Of a DNA stretch of 64,000 nucleotides, positions 43,157 through 52,357 are shown one piece after another; position 1 is the stretch's first letter, and each line of letters opens with the position of its first letter. Origin of the DNA: an uncultured Treponema sp. (lineage in GTDB: Bacteria; Spirochaetota; Spirochaetia; Treponematales; Treponemataceae); contig CALFJF010000051.1 in NCBI GenBank assembly GCA_937877535.1, positions 46,204 through 110,203 of the forward strand, given 5' to 3'. Under the pieces are notes generated by a model that saw only the letters and a program-made list of their open reading frames with translations, was not told where the DNA came from and ran no database searches. Made by a program: the position numbers and the translations under genes.

Positions 43157-43164
43157 AAAACAAC

Positions 43165-43198
43165 AAAAAAAATCCCAGACTTTTCTGGGATTTTTTTT
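43165..43198. terminator. Bidirectional terminator between FNT channel and TPR lipoprotein
   Basis: AAAAAAAATCCCAG (43165-43178) pairs with CTGGGATTTTTTTT (43185-43198) around a 6-base loop. It is a perfect 14-bp stem and the strongest hairpin in the window. Confidence 0.95.
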
Positions 43199-43218
43199 GT
43201 CAAAACGCGCTCAAAACG

Positions 43219-44298
43219 TTACTGCACTTTTTCAAGCGCACCGTCAAATTCCACAGCGGAAAGATTTTTATTTCCAAAAAACGAACGTCCGTCTTCGAGC
43301 GACAAAAACTCACGCTCAATGCATCCTAAAACCGCGTCAAAATCGGCACTGTCAAACGGCAAATCCAAAACGGGCGAGCGACTCATTCTCGAAGAATATT
43401 TTTTTGCATTTGCGTTTGGATTTTTTGCGTTGTAAAGATTCCAAAGAAATCGTGCGGCAGCGTATTTTGAAACCAAATCTGCTTGCCCCAAAGCGTTGTT
43501 TGCGTCAAGTGGCTTTGAAACGGGATTCAAAAGCCCCGTTGCCGCCGCGCGATTAAACAATTCCTTGTCGCCGAGTTTTTTTCCGCCCGTAAAATTATAG
43601 AAAAAATCCGATTTTGAGCGAGCCAAAACGAGCATTTGCACAACCGTTATCTCTTTGAGCGGCAAAAGCGAAGCCACGTCGCTATCGGCATCAACCGAGC
43701 GCAGATTCCACGCCATGTTTCGTATTTTTTCGTATGAAGCGCGATAAAAATCTGGAAGAGCCAAAAACGCCTCATCGAATTTTGCAACGGACTCAGAAAA
43801 GCGTTTTGCTTTGTACAAATTGAGCGCGGCTTCAAGCGTCAAAAGCGACTTTTCGGAAACTTCCCCCGCTTTGCTTTCAATATCCGCAGGTTCATTTGAC
43901 GGCGAAAGGCGCGAAAGAAGAATTGCCGCCTGCGCATCGCCCTTGTACGCTTTTTCTGCCTCCTCGTAAAACGACTTTGCCCGCGCGTTTTTTCCCAAAA
44001 GAAAATACGCCTTTCCTTTTAACGAAAGCAGTCGCGCAAGTTCCGACCTTTGCACCGACGGGTCGGACGCAAAAGCGGAGATTTCATCAATAAAATCTTC
44101 GAGGGCTTGTTCTCTGTGCAATTCTTCGTTTTTGTCTAACGGCGGCTCAAAAGAAGTCGCGTCCAGACTCGCCATTTTGCTTTCAAACGCGAGCACTTCC
44201 TCGCTGTACGAAACTTGCTCAATGCTCACGTCTTGTTGCAAACTCGTACAAGAAAAAATAAACGGAACAAAAGCAATCAAAAAAATCGATTTTTTCAT
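43219..44298 (-). CDS. Lipoprotein with TPR-like repeats
   Basis: A 359-residue protein with a lipoprotein signal (MKKSIFLIAFVPFIFSC, Cys17). The chain is largely helical, with tetratricopeptide-like stretches near 90-200 (LLSLKGKAYFLLGKNARAKS, YEEAEKAYKGDAQAAILLSR, LEAALNLYKAKRFSESVAKF). It then has a C-terminal region of about 130 residues that I cannot place (LDANNALGQADLVSKYAAAR). It follows the 916-residue gene by 15 bases and is probably co-expressed with it. Role unknown; envelope scaffold or assembly factor is the general expectation for such proteins. Confidence 0.82.
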   Translation of the reverse strand: MKKSIFLIAFVPFIFSCTSLQQDVSIEQVSYSEEVLAFESKMASLDATSFEPPLDKNEELHREQALEDFIDEISAFASDPSVQRSELARLLSLKGKAYFLLGKNARAKSFYEEAEKAYKGDAQAAILLSRLSPSNEPADIESKAGEVSEKSLLTLEAALNLYKAKRFSESVAKFDEAFLALPDFYRASYEKIRNMAWNLRSVDADSDVASLLPLKEITVVQMLVLARSKSDFFYNFTGGKKLGDKELFNRAAATGLLNPVSKPLDANNALGQADLVSKYAAARFLWNLYNAKNPNANAKKYSSRMSRSPVLDLPFDSADFDAVLGCIEREFLSLEDGRSFFGNKNLSAVEFDGALEKVQ

Positions 44299-44313
44299 AA
44301 AAAACTCCTCAAT

Positions 44314-47064
44314 TTAGCGCATTTTCCACGCAACGATTTTTTTATCGAGCGTAATCGAAATCAACTCGTCGATTTTATCTCCGTCAACGTCCAAAAGAAC
44401 GGGAATCCCGCTTCCAGAAAGCGGAAAGCGCGGCAACAGTTCCAAATCCTCGTTAAAAGCGTAAATGACATTTGAATCCGCGTTCACAAAAACGCCTTTT
44501 TTATTTTTTCCAATCGGAAGAACGCAAATATGAGCATTTTTCGCGCTTGCATGTGGGATTTTCACAGAAAGCACGTCGCCACTCACGCTGATTCTGTGAA
44601 GAGTTGCGTCGGTCGAAAGCGCGTAAAAATATGTTCCCGAAGAAACGATTTTTCCTTCAAACGTGCCGTCAAGTTGTTTTTGAATTACAGGATTTTGCAT
44701 TTGAGATTCAGAAAGACCTTCCCAAATCGTCAAAAATCCTGCCTGCGTTATAAAAGCCGTGTACGTTTTTTTCTCAAAAACCATGACCGACGGAGAGCCA
44801 AAGCCGATTCCGTCAACCAAAAGCGGCGAAGACGAGTTCACAGCAGAAAGCGTCTTTAAGTCGATTACATACACTCCGCCAAAAAACGATTTATCGTAAA
44901 CGGCGGCAACGGTTTCGCACACGGACGGCGCGGATTTTAACGAAAGCGGCGGGCAATCAACCGCAGTGATTTTTGCAGAATAATCCACAAAAACGATTTT
45001 TCCTGATTCGAGCGGAATCAAAAGCCCGTTTTCTGTTGCAGCAATTCCCGCTTGAGAACCGCTCGTTTTTTCGCCCAAAGACACGGGAAATCCTTTTTGA
45101 ACGGAAAGATTTTTGTCGCACAAATACACGTTTCCGCCCTCGCTGACCGCCCACAAAACGCCGTCCTTTACTTTTCCAGAAGCGGCACAAAGAGCGCAGC
45201 GACCAACATTTTCAACGCTTTTTAATTCAAGCGAAGATGTATCAAGCGCGTTCACGCTGTTTCCCGCTGAAAAGAAAACGCTCGTGGGATTTTTTCCGCC
45301 CTCCAAAACAAGGCTTTCAGGATTCGCATTTTTTGCGGCAATTATTGGAAAACCAGGAATCGCTCTAAAACTTTCCGATTTTTTTGAATTCGCCTTGAGC
45401 AAAAGCGAAATCGAATTTCCTTTGAATTTTGCGTCAAATCGACCAAGAGAATAAAGTTTCAAAACGTCGGAAAAACCTGCATTTTTTCTGATAAAAAATG
45501 GTGCTGAATGTGCAAGGTCATAAAAAAGCGTTATAGAAGAATCGTTTTTAATTCCAGAAGAAACCGTTTTCCAACCTTCGCTTTTTAGAAGCGACTGACC
45601 GCTATCGCGGGAAGAAAAAACGGCAGAAAGACTTTCGGGACTTTCGGAAAAATAAATAAAATCGCCCAAAACCATGTAATACGGAGAAGGAATTTCAACT
45701 CCAAAGAGCGAAAGAAGCGAAGTCAAAAAGCCTGGAAGTTTAAGGCGCGGCAATCTGACTCCGCCCAAAATCAAAGAATTGTCGTCTTTTATAAAAATCG
45801 ACGAAACGAATTTTTCAAACACTTCGCGCCGTTTTTTTTCGTCTTTGATTTGAATCGCAAACACGGGGTCATTTTGATTTTCGATTCCAAATGCCGCAAA
45901 TTCGACTCCCGTCCAAGAAAAAACGAGTTCGTCGAGTCCCAGCCCAAACGCCAATCGGCACGCAAAATCGGCGCGTCCCCAAAGAGAAGTCGCGTCTTTT
46001 ACAGGAAGAATCGGAAAAAGCGCGTCTTTTAATTCAGAAAGACTTCCCGCATTCAAAATCGTGCAGTACTGAACCAGGTCGCCAAGAGTTGAAAGCACGG
46101 ACGGCACAGTGGATTTTTTTTCCAAAAGCGAATCGAGCGCGGACGGTTTTTCTGTATCGCCCGTTTTTGAAATCGGAATCGAGCAATCAAGAAAAATATC
46201 AGAATCCGTAATTTTTACAGAAATCTCAGAAAGCGCGTCGTAAGGCAACAATTCGCCAAGGCTTCCAAGAACATCGTCTTCTTGCGTAAACGACTGTGCA
46301 AGTTTTCGCGCGTTCATAACGATTTTGATTCCATCAACTTTTCCCGAAATGGCTTTTTTTTGCGTTTCCGAAAAAAACGTGCCGTTTTCCGCTCCAACAG
46401 AAAGAAGAAGCGTGTCAAGACTCGAAGAAGCGCAAACGAGATTTTTTACGGGAAGAAGATACGTTATAGTTTCCTTGCCTTTTTCATCAACGCTTTTTAG
46501 AACAAAATGCGGCAAAATCTCGTCTTTTACGAACTGAATATCAACGCCGTTTTTCAAAAGCAAATCAGAAATTGACGGCATTTTTGAAAATGCAAAGGTG
46601 AGCGGACGAGTCAAAAACGAAAGAAATCCCAAATCAACTACAAAAACAAAACTGTCGTCCTCGTAAAGCGCGGCAGAAGCCGAGCGAGCAAGGGCGAGTT
46701 TTACGAGGACGTTTTTTCTTAACGCAGACGAGCGAAGATTCATAAAAAGCGGGCGGAATTTTTTTAATTCTGCAACGCTTGCAAACGCAACGTCCGCTGC
46801 ATGAATATCCAAAAGCGGATTGAGCGTAGAAAAAGCGTCATCAGTCCGAACGTAAGCCGAAAAATTCCCCGGAATTGCGGAAATCGGACTTTTTCTGTCA
46901 AGGGCGCAAAACGCAAAAAGCGCAAACAAAAGAACTATAAAAATTGCAACGATAATTAAAACGGCGCGAAAAAAACGCACGATAAGTGGCAGTTTTTTTC
47001 GCGCTTTTTTTGTCGCCGCAGGATTTTTTTTGGCATCAAATGCCTGTGAAGAAACTTCTGACAT
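44314..47064 (-). CDS. Large membrane-anchored extracytoplasmic protein with propeller-like C-terminus
   Basis: I do not recognise the family. Of 916 residues, the first 30 are basic and cytoplasmic, one span follows (VLIIVAIFIVLLFALFAFCA), and the rest lies outside. Residues about 55-600 contain repeated beta-rich segments with SLLLKANSK-type edges. From about 600 the text resembles a PQQ/WD-like propeller, with short repeats about cargo values (NVYLCDKNLSVQKGFPVSLG, ILVDGIGF-type and VIYAFNEDLELLPRFPLSG). It ends in a calcium-binding-like VLLDVDGDKIDELISITLD. It lies between an SPFH gene and a TPR lipoprotein gene. Probably an envelope assembly or sensing protein; no function is claimed. 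Confidence 0.75.
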   Translation of the reverse strand: MSEVSSQAFDAKKNPAATKKARKKLPLIVRFFRAVLIIVAIFIVLLFALFAFCALDRKSPISAIPGNFSAYVRTDDAFSTLNPLLDIHAADVAFASVAELKKFRPLFMNLRSSALRKNVLVKLALARSASAALYEDDSFVFVVDLGFLSFLTRPLTFAFSKMPSISDLLLKNGVDIQFVKDEILPHFVLKSVDEKGKETITYLLPVKNLVCASSSLDTLLLSVGAENGTFFSETQKKAISGKVDGIKIVMNARKLAQSFTQEDDVLGSLGELLPYDALSEISVKITDSDIFLDCSIPISKTGDTEKPSALDSLLEKKSTVPSVLSTLGDLVQYCTILNAGSLSELKDALFPILPVKDATSLWGRADFACRLAFGLGLDELVFSWTGVEFAAFGIENQNDPVFAIQIKDEKKRREVFEKFVSSIFIKDDNSLILGGVRLPRLKLPGFLTSLLSLFGVEIPSPYYMVLGDFIYFSESPESLSAVFSSRDSGQSLLKSEGWKTVSSGIKNDSSITLFYDLAHSAPFFIRKNAGFSDVLKLYSLGRFDAKFKGNSISLLLKANSKKSESFRAIPGFPIIAAKNANPESLVLEGGKNPTSVFFSAGNSVNALDTSSLELKSVENVGRCALCAASGKVKDGVLWAVSEGGNVYLCDKNLSVQKGFPVSLGEKTSGSQAGIAATENGLLIPLESGKIVFVDYSAKITAVDCPPLSLKSAPSVCETVAAVYDKSFFGGVYVIDLKTLSAVNSSSPLLVDGIGFGSPSVMVFEKKTYTAFITQAGFLTIWEGLSESQMQNPVIQKQLDGTFEGKIVSSGTYFYALSTDATLHRISVSGDVLSVKIPHASAKNAHICVLPIGKNKKGVFVNADSNVIYAFNEDLELLPRFPLSGSGIPVLLDVDGDKIDELISITLDKKIVAWKMR

Positions 47065-47111
47065 ACAATGATTTTCAAGAGAATCGGCGAATCTGTCAAC
47101 CGAGCAATTCG

Positions 47112-48437
47112 TTAGCCCACGATGTCGTTTTCGTCAAATCGGTCGCCACAATTTGGACAAAATTTGGGCGGATTTTTTGGGTCTTCGGGTTTCCAACCGC
47201 ATTTGTCACACCTATACAGAGGCGCGGATGCAGGTTTTGGTTTTCCACATTCTTGGCAGAATTTTCCTTCGTTTACCGCTCCGCATTGGCACGTCCAACC
47301 GACCGAAGGAGCGGGGCGCGGTTTTCCACATTCAGGGCAAAACTTTCCAGTTGCCACAAAACCGCATTGGCACGTCCAACCGTTTGTTTTTGCGGCATTA
47401 CTTGCAGGCGCAGAAACCTGCACTTGACTTTGAGAAGAAGCGTACAAATTGTGAATCGTTCCCGCGCCACCTATCATATTCATGCCCATAAAGCCCGAAA
47501 CGGCTCCATTTGAATTAGCCGCCGCAGTTCGTGCCGCGCCAACAAGCCCCCCCGCCGCCGCCTCTGCCGAAGAATATCGCCTGATTTCTCGCGCCATATT
47601 CATGTCGATTTCTTGCTGCTCGCTGTATTTTTTCAAATCCTCTTCCACAGGAACAGCAGAGGAAACGTACACTTTGATTGGCTCAATTCCAAATCTCGCC
47701 CACTCCGAAGCCATTGCTTCAAGAATAAAATGTCCGATTTGCTCTTTTGCGCCTTCAAGTTCGTAAGGTCGGATTTTTCCGTCGGAAAGTCTTTTAAACG
47801 CAGTTCCCAAAACCGTAGAAATCGAACTTCGGAGATTTTGATTGAGGTCGTCTTTTGTGTATTTTTCCGAAACGTTTCCCACAAGCGCAAAAAAAGTCAG
47901 CGGGTCTTTTACGCGATAACTGAACTCGCCGTTGCATTTTACGCGAATGTCCATGTCGATTCCTTTTTCAGAATCAACAACTCGAAACATCGCAGGCGTT
48001 GGAGTTCCGAATTTATTTCCAAGGATTTCCTTTGTGTTGATGTAATAAACGCGCTGATTTGCCCGAAGTGCGCCACCACCAAATGAAAAATTTTCCATAA
48101 GACCAGAGCCAATCCAGCCTTTTTTTCGATTTTTGTCGAATAGTGTCTGGCTCGCGTTTTCGTCGCTTCTAAACTCAAAAACGCCTGGCTCTAACGCAAC
48201 GTCAACGACTTTCCCGCCATCCACAACGATTGCGCATTGCCCCGCGTTCACTTCAATAATCGAGCCGTTTGTAATCACGTTCTCGTTTCCTTTTGTATTT
48301 GACGAACGCTTGTCCGTTTTTTTGCGACCTTTGACCAAAAGGTCGTCCGCACCAAGCGAGTCGCTTTCAAATTTTTCAAGCCACTGATTTGAAAGCATCG
48401 CTCCCGCCGTTCCAAGAGCCGCCTTTATAAGTCCCAT
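47112..48437 (-). CDS. SPFH-domain protein with three zinc ribbons (virion-core-like)
   Basis: A 441-residue protein of the group often labelled virion core protein. The N-terminus (MGLIKAALGTAGAMLSNQW) may be amphipathic. The SPFH/band-7 domain covers about residues 45-290, with GSIIEVNAGQCAIVVDGGKV and VYVSSAVPVEEDLKKYSEQQ. A Gly/Ala/Asn-rich linker follows, then three Cys4 zinc ribbons: CQCG/CPECG, CQCG/CQECG and CDKCG/CPNCG. The ATG at 48437 is set by AGGAGGA upstream; the longer frame reads through a palindromic repeat. Such proteins are thought to form membrane-associated scaffolds. It follows hydA by about 100 bases. Confidence 0.85.
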   Translation of the reverse strand: MGLIKAALGTAGAMLSNQWLEKFESDSLGADDLLVKGRKKTDKRSSNTKGNENVITNGSIIEVNAGQCAIVVDGGKVVDVALEPGVFEFRSDENASQTLFDKNRKKGWIGSGLMENFSFGGGALRANQRVYYINTKEILGNKFGTPTPAMFRVVDSEKGIDMDIRVKCNGEFSYRVKDPLTFFALVGNVSEKYTKDDLNQNLRSSISTVLGTAFKRLSDGKIRPYELEGAKEQIGHFILEAMASEWARFGIEPIKVYVSSAVPVEEDLKKYSEQQEIDMNMAREIRRYSSAEAAAGGLVGAARTAAANSNGAVSGFMGMNMIGGAGTIHNLYASSQSQVQVSAPASNAAKTNGWTCQCGFVATGKFCPECGKPRPAPSVGWTCQCGAVNEGKFCQECGKPKPASAPLYRCDKCGWKPEDPKNPPKFCPNCGDRFDENDIVG

Positions 48438-48473
48438 ACATTCCTCCTCATGCTCAAATTCCATAAACCTTTT

Positions 48474-48500
48474 GGTGGTTTCGACACACTCAACCACCGC
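48474..48500. repeat. Palindromic repeat between hydA and the SPFH gene
   Basis: Arms GGTGGTT and AACCACC surround TCGACACACTC; GC extends the right side. It is the same family as the copies at 6830-6944, 8622-8687 and 52253. It may stop or stabilise the hydA transcript. Confidence 0.85.
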
Positions 48501-48535
48501 TGATTTTGTATACGTTCCAAACGCAACATTTGCGC

Positions 48536-50272
48536 TCAATATTCCACGTGCAAAAGCTCGTGCGCCTTGTGGCTCAAAGGCTTTCCCAAGAATTTCTCGT
48601 AGCAGGCGACAATCTCAGGGTTTTCGTGGCTGAAACGCAGGGCGCTCTTTTTGTCAAGCGTGTACAGCACATTACTTCGCGCGGCAATATCCGCGCCGCC
48701 GTCGTGGATTGGCTGACCGCCGCCGTTGATGCAGCCGCCGGGACATGCCATGATTTCCACAAAGTCGTAGTCGCACTTTCCCGCCTTGACGCTTTCCATG
48801 ATTTTTCGCGCGTTCCCAAGTCCGCTTGCCACGGCGACCTTGATTTTCGTTCCGTTGATGTCAAGCTCGCTTTCGGTGATGCCGCCCGTCGCGCCGATTT
48901 TGCCGCGCACGATTTTGAACGCCTCTGGGTCGGGATTTTTGCCCGTGACGAGTTTGTACGCCGTGCGCAACGCGGCTTCCATGACGCCGCCCGTCGCGCC
49001 AAAAATCACGCCCGCGCCACTGTAGACTCCGAGCGGCTTGTCAAAGTCGTCTTCGGCTGTGCTGGCGGGGTCGATGTAGTAGGCTTTTAAAAGGCGGGCG
49101 ACTTCGCGCGTGGTCAGCACAGCGTCCACATCCGCGCCCGTCTTGCACGAGTCCATGCCCTCAAGCGTGATTTCGCGCTTTTTCGACACGCAGGGCATGA
49201 GCGACACGACGAACAATTTTTCAGGCTCAACGCCAAGAATCTGCGCGTAGTAGGATTTTGCGATTGCGCCGAACATCTGTTGCGGCGACTTCGCGCTGGA
49301 AAGGCGGCTCGCATATTCGGGGTACTGCGTTTTCATAAAGCTCACCCAGCCGGGGCAGCAGGAAGTGAACATCGGCGTTTTGGATTTTTTGATTTCGGGA
49401 AGCCGCTCCAAAAATTCGCTTCCTTCTTCCATAATCGTAAGGTCGGCAGAAAAATTTGTGTCAAAAATGTAGTCGAAGCCAATTTTGCGCAGAGAGCCGA
49501 CCAAGCGTTTTTCCGTGGCAATCTCGCGGCTCACGCCGAATGGCTCTCCCCACGCGGAGCGCACGGCGGGCGCAATCTGCACAATCGTGATTTTTTCGGG
49601 ATTTTCCACGGCGGAAAGCACTTTTCCCACATCGTCGCGGGCGTGGAGCGCACCCACGGGGCAGTTCACAATGCACTGACCGCAGAGCGAGCAGGCGGAA
49701 TCCTCGATTTTCTTTCCGTGGCTCACATTCACCGTCGTGCGAGAGCCTGTGTTCACCACATCCCAGATGTTGAGCGTCTGAACCTTGTCGCAGACCTGCA
49801 CGCAGCGCATACACTTGATGCACTTGCTCGCGTCGCGGATGAGCGGAAATTCCAGATTGACGGGAGTTTCTTCCGGCACATTGTCGTAGGGAAGCGTGGA
49901 GATGTTGAGGACTTGCGCAATGCGCTGGAGCGAGCAGTTGGAGCTTCGTATGCAGGTGGCGCAGTGGAAATTGTGCTGCGAGAGAATGAGTTTCACATTC
50001 GTCTTTCGGACGCGGCGGGCTTTCGCGCTGTGGGTGAACACTTCCATGCCCTCGCTCACGACCGAATTGCAGGCGGGAACGCACCGTTCGATGCCCTTGA
50101 CCTCGACCACGCACACGCGGCACGCGCCGATTTCGTTCAGTTCCTTCAAAAAGCAGAGCGTGGGAATCGTAATGCCCACGGATTTTGCCGCTTCCAAAAT
50201 CGTCGTTCCTTCGGGAACGCTCGCCTGAATGCCGTTTATTGTCAGATGAATCATCTTGCTCGTATCTACCAT
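48536..50272 (-). CDS. hydA: [FeFe] hydrogenase, catalytic subunit
   Basis: A 578-residue group A hydrogenase that makes or uses H2 in the cytoplasm. Domains in order: a [2Fe-2S] plant-ferredoxin fold (Cys40, 51, 54, 68); a His-ligated [4Fe-4S] (His100, Cys104, 107, 113); two [4Fe-4S] (Cys151-161 and 194-204); and the H-cluster domain with TSCCPGW (Cys305, 306), MPCVSKK (Cys361) and ACPGGC (Cys510, 514). All H-cluster ligands and the proton-relay Cys305 are present. The length and layout match the monomeric clostridial type. The ATG overlaps the end of the upstream flavoprotein gene by 7 bases, indicating coupling. Base composition is clearly more GC-rich than average here. Maturases HydEFG are not in the window. 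Confidence 0.96.
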   Translation of the reverse strand: MVDTSKMIHLTINGIQASVPEGTTILEAAKSVGITIPTLCFLKELNEIGACRVCVVEVKGIERCVPACNSVVSEGMEVFTHSAKARRVRKTNVKLILSQHNFHCATCIRSSNCSLQRIAQVLNISTLPYDNVPEETPVNLEFPLIRDASKCIKCMRCVQVCDKVQTLNIWDVVNTGSRTTVNVSHGKKIEDSACSLCGQCIVNCPVGALHARDDVGKVLSAVENPEKITIVQIAPAVRSAWGEPFGVSREIATEKRLVGSLRKIGFDYIFDTNFSADLTIMEEGSEFLERLPEIKKSKTPMFTSCCPGWVSFMKTQYPEYASRLSSAKSPQQMFGAIAKSYYAQILGVEPEKLFVVSLMPCVSKKREITLEGMDSCKTGADVDAVLTTREVARLLKAYYIDPASTAEDDFDKPLGVYSGAGVIFGATGGVMEAALRTAYKLVTGKNPDPEAFKIVRGKIGATGGITESELDINGTKIKVAVASGLGNARKIMESVKAGKCDYDFVEIMACPGGCINGGGQPIHDGGADIAARSNVLYTLDKKSALRFSHENPEIVACYEKFLGKPLSHKAHELLHVEY

Positions 50273-52101
50273 GTTTCTTTTCTCCCGCCTCTGAATGAAC
50301 CGAATCCAAAATGGTCGCACCTCAGGCAGCGACCCGCTTCCTGACAGGCTTCCTCGCAGCTCATGCCGTTTTCAATCTGCGCGAAGTCCTTTTTGCGCTC
50401 AATCGGGCTTCTGAACGAAAGTTCCACGCGACCGCACGCCTTTTTGTTCGTGAAGTCGGGCGCGGGAATCTCAACATCGCTTGCAATTTCGTGATGGAAG
50501 CCGAGATATTCGTCGATGTTTGCCGCCGCGACCTTTCCCGCCGCAATCGCGCGGATGACCGTGGCAGGACCTGTCACGCAGTCGCCGCCCGCAAAAATGC
50601 CCGGAAGGTTCTGAATCTCGCTCGAATCCAATGCCTCAATCGCGCCGCGCTTCACGCCGATTCCGAATTCCTCAAACGGCTTTGACACGATTCCCTGCCC
50701 GATGGCGACCAAAATCAGGTCGCAGTCGATTTTTTCTTCGGGAAGATTGGCGTTTTTGGGAGCGGGGCGACCGCGCGAGACTTCGCTAATCATCTGCGGC
50801 TGAACGACCAATGCCGTCACGCGATGATTTTCGTCCGTCTCGATTCTGACGGGGGCTTTGAGCTCCACAACCTCGCAGCCTTCTTCTTCCGCGCCTTCGA
50901 TTTCCTCAAACAGAGCCGTCATGTCGGCTTTTCTGCGGCGATACACGATTTTCACCGAATCCGCGCCCGCACGCACGGCAGAACGGGCGACATCCATCGC
51001 CACATTGCCGCCGCCCACCACGACGACGCGTTTTCCCGAATAGTCGGGATAGTCGCCGTCACCGATGGCGCGGAGCATTTCCACGGCGGAAGTCACGCCA
51101 ATCGCGCCGTCCTCGCCTTCAAGACCGAGCTTTTTGTCCGTGTGCGCACCGATTGCGATGTAGAGCGCGTCAAACTGATTTTTGAGTTCCAGCATGGAGA
51201 TGTCTTTCCCCACGCTGATGTCTGTTTTCACTTCGATTCCCGCAGACAAAATCGCGTTGATGTCCGCGTCAAGCCGCTCGCGCGGAAGGCGGTAGTTCGG
51301 GATTCCGTAACGGAGCATGCCGCCGAGTTTTTTGCGCTGCTCAAAAATCGTGACCTTGTGCCCCATGAGCGAAAGATAATACGCCGCCGAAAGACCGCCA
51401 GGGCCGCCGCCCACAACGGCGACCTTTTTCCCCGTCGCTTCGTTGCACTTCGGAATTGGAACTTCGCCCGCCTCGTCCACGGCAACGCGCTTCAAGCCGC
51501 GGATGTTCACGGAAGAGTCGAGCATAGTGCGCTTGCAGCGGTTTTCGCACGGATGCTCGCAGATGAACGCGCACACCACGGGCATGGGGTTGTCCTTTCG
51601 GATGAGCCGCACCGCGTCCGCATAGCGTTTTTGCCCCACAAGCGCGATGTAGCCGGGAATGTCAACATTGGCGGGGCAGAGCGACACGCAGGCAGGCGGC
51701 TGGTTTGAATTGCAAACGCAGTGATGTTCTTTTATGTGCGAGACAAAATCGTCGCGGCAGCCGTCCACGCATTTTACTGCCATGCGCGCCGCCTCAAATC
51801 CAATCGCGCAGTCCGCAGACTCATAAATGCTCTGCGCCGTGTCGCGAATCAAGTCAATCGTCGCCAAATTCGCCTTGCCGTCCAAAACGGAATCCAAAAG
51901 CCGCGCGAGCTGAAAAAGCCCCACGCGGCACGGAACGCACTTTCCGCACGACTGCGCCAGACACAGCTTGACGAACGAACTCGTCAAGTCCACATAGCAC
52001 AGCCCCGGCGGGCTTGCGACAATCCGCCGCTCAAGGTCTGAGTACAATTCTTCTATAGTGATTTGCGCTTTGTCTTTTGTCCTGATTGTCAATCGACTCA
52101 T
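50266..52101 (-). CDS. Flavoprotein joining a NuoF-type iron-sulfur domain to a GltD-like NAD(P)H oxidoreductase
   Basis: A 611-residue electron-transfer protein. The first 110 residues match the C-terminal [4Fe-4S] part of NuoF/HydB (SCGKCVPCRVG, Cys52, 55, 58), without the FMN and NADH domains that normally precede it. A cysteine-rich [4Fe-4S] region follows (CVCNSNQPPACVSLCPANVD, ICEHPCENRCKR), then a GltD-like part with FAD (VAVVGGGPGGLSAAYYL) and NAD(P) (VVVVGGGNVAMDVARSAVRA) folds. The C-terminus carries another CEEACQEAGRCLRC motif. Translational overlap with hydA makes it the hydrogenase's electron partner, probably linking NAD(P)H to H2. Bifurcation is possible but unproven. Start ATG at 52101, GGGGA upstream. 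Confidence 0.88.
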   Translation of the reverse strand: MSRLTIRTKDKAQITIEELYSDLERRIVASPPGLCYVDLTSSFVKLCLAQSCGKCVPCRVGLFQLARLLDSVLDGKANLATIDLIRDTAQSIYESADCAIGFEAARMAVKCVDGCRDDFVSHIKEHHCVCNSNQPPACVSLCPANVDIPGYIALVGQKRYADAVRLIRKDNPMPVVCAFICEHPCENRCKRTMLDSSVNIRGLKRVAVDEAGEVPIPKCNEATGKKVAVVGGGPGGLSAAYYLSLMGHKVTIFEQRKKLGGMLRYGIPNYRLPRERLDADINAILSAGIEVKTDISVGKDISMLELKNQFDALYIAIGAHTDKKLGLEGEDGAIGVTSAVEMLRAIGDGDYPDYSGKRVVVVGGGNVAMDVARSAVRAGADSVKIVYRRRKADMTALFEEIEGAEEEGCEVVELKAPVRIETDENHRVTALVVQPQMISEVSRGRPAPKNANLPEEKIDCDLILVAIGQGIVSKPFEEFGIGVKRGAIEALDSSEIQNLPGIFAGGDCVTGPATVIRAIAAGKVAAANIDEYLGFHHEIASDVEIPAPDFTNKKACGRVELSFRSPIERKKDFAQIENGMSCEEACQEAGRCLRCDHFGFGSFRGGRKETW

Positions 52102-52169
52102 ATTGAAATCCCCGCTTTTTGATGATTTGAGATACGTTTTGTAAAAACGCCAAATCGTGTGCAAAATTC

Positions 52170-52198
52170 ATTTTAGCAAGAACGGCAAGAATTCGCAA
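52170..52198 (-). promoter_or_regulatory. Promoter of the hydrogenase operon
   Basis: On the minus strand TTGCGA (complement of 52193-52198), a 17-base spacer and TGC-TAAAAT, an extended -10 (hexamer is the complement of 52170-52175). It predicts a leader of about 60 bases. Confidence 0.55.
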
Positions 52199-52252
52199 AA
52201 AGAAATTAGTCGGTAAGATTCTCAAAAACGCTTTGACGATTTTGCGCGAATT

Positions 52253-52281
52253 GCGGTGGTTGAGTTCATCGAAACTACCGC
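52253..52281. repeat. Palindromic repeat in the hydrogenase/CDF divergent region
   Basis: GCGGTGGTTGAG, TTCAT, then CGAAACTACCGC. It is a slightly diverged member of the GGTGGTT family with one mismatched arm position. It lies upstream of the hydrogenase promoter and about 105 bases before the CDF start. Confidence 0.8.
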
Positions 52282-52357
52282 AGATTTAGCAGACACTCTA
52301 TAGCGTATCAAATTAAATTGTGTTAAACTAAAAATGACATACCAAAGGAGCGAGAAA

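Noticed and set aside
47112..48539. Longer SPFH gene start giving 475 residues
   Set aside because: It would translate the intergenic palindrome and overlap the end of hydA; a strong AGGAGGA marks the start at 48437.
49280..50344. A 354-codon open frame antisense to hydA
   Set aside because: Product of the GC-rich codon pattern of hydA; Ala/Arg/His-rich text without motifs.
50824..51708. A 294-codon open frame antisense to the flavoprotein
   Set aside because: Same cause; no recognisable domain and the minus strand carries intact FAD and NAD(P) motifs.
52290..52335. Possible metal-regulator operator ahead of the CDF gene (AT-rich partial inverted repeats)
   Set aside because: No clean dyad of MntR, Fur or Zur type could be drawn, so no site is claimed.
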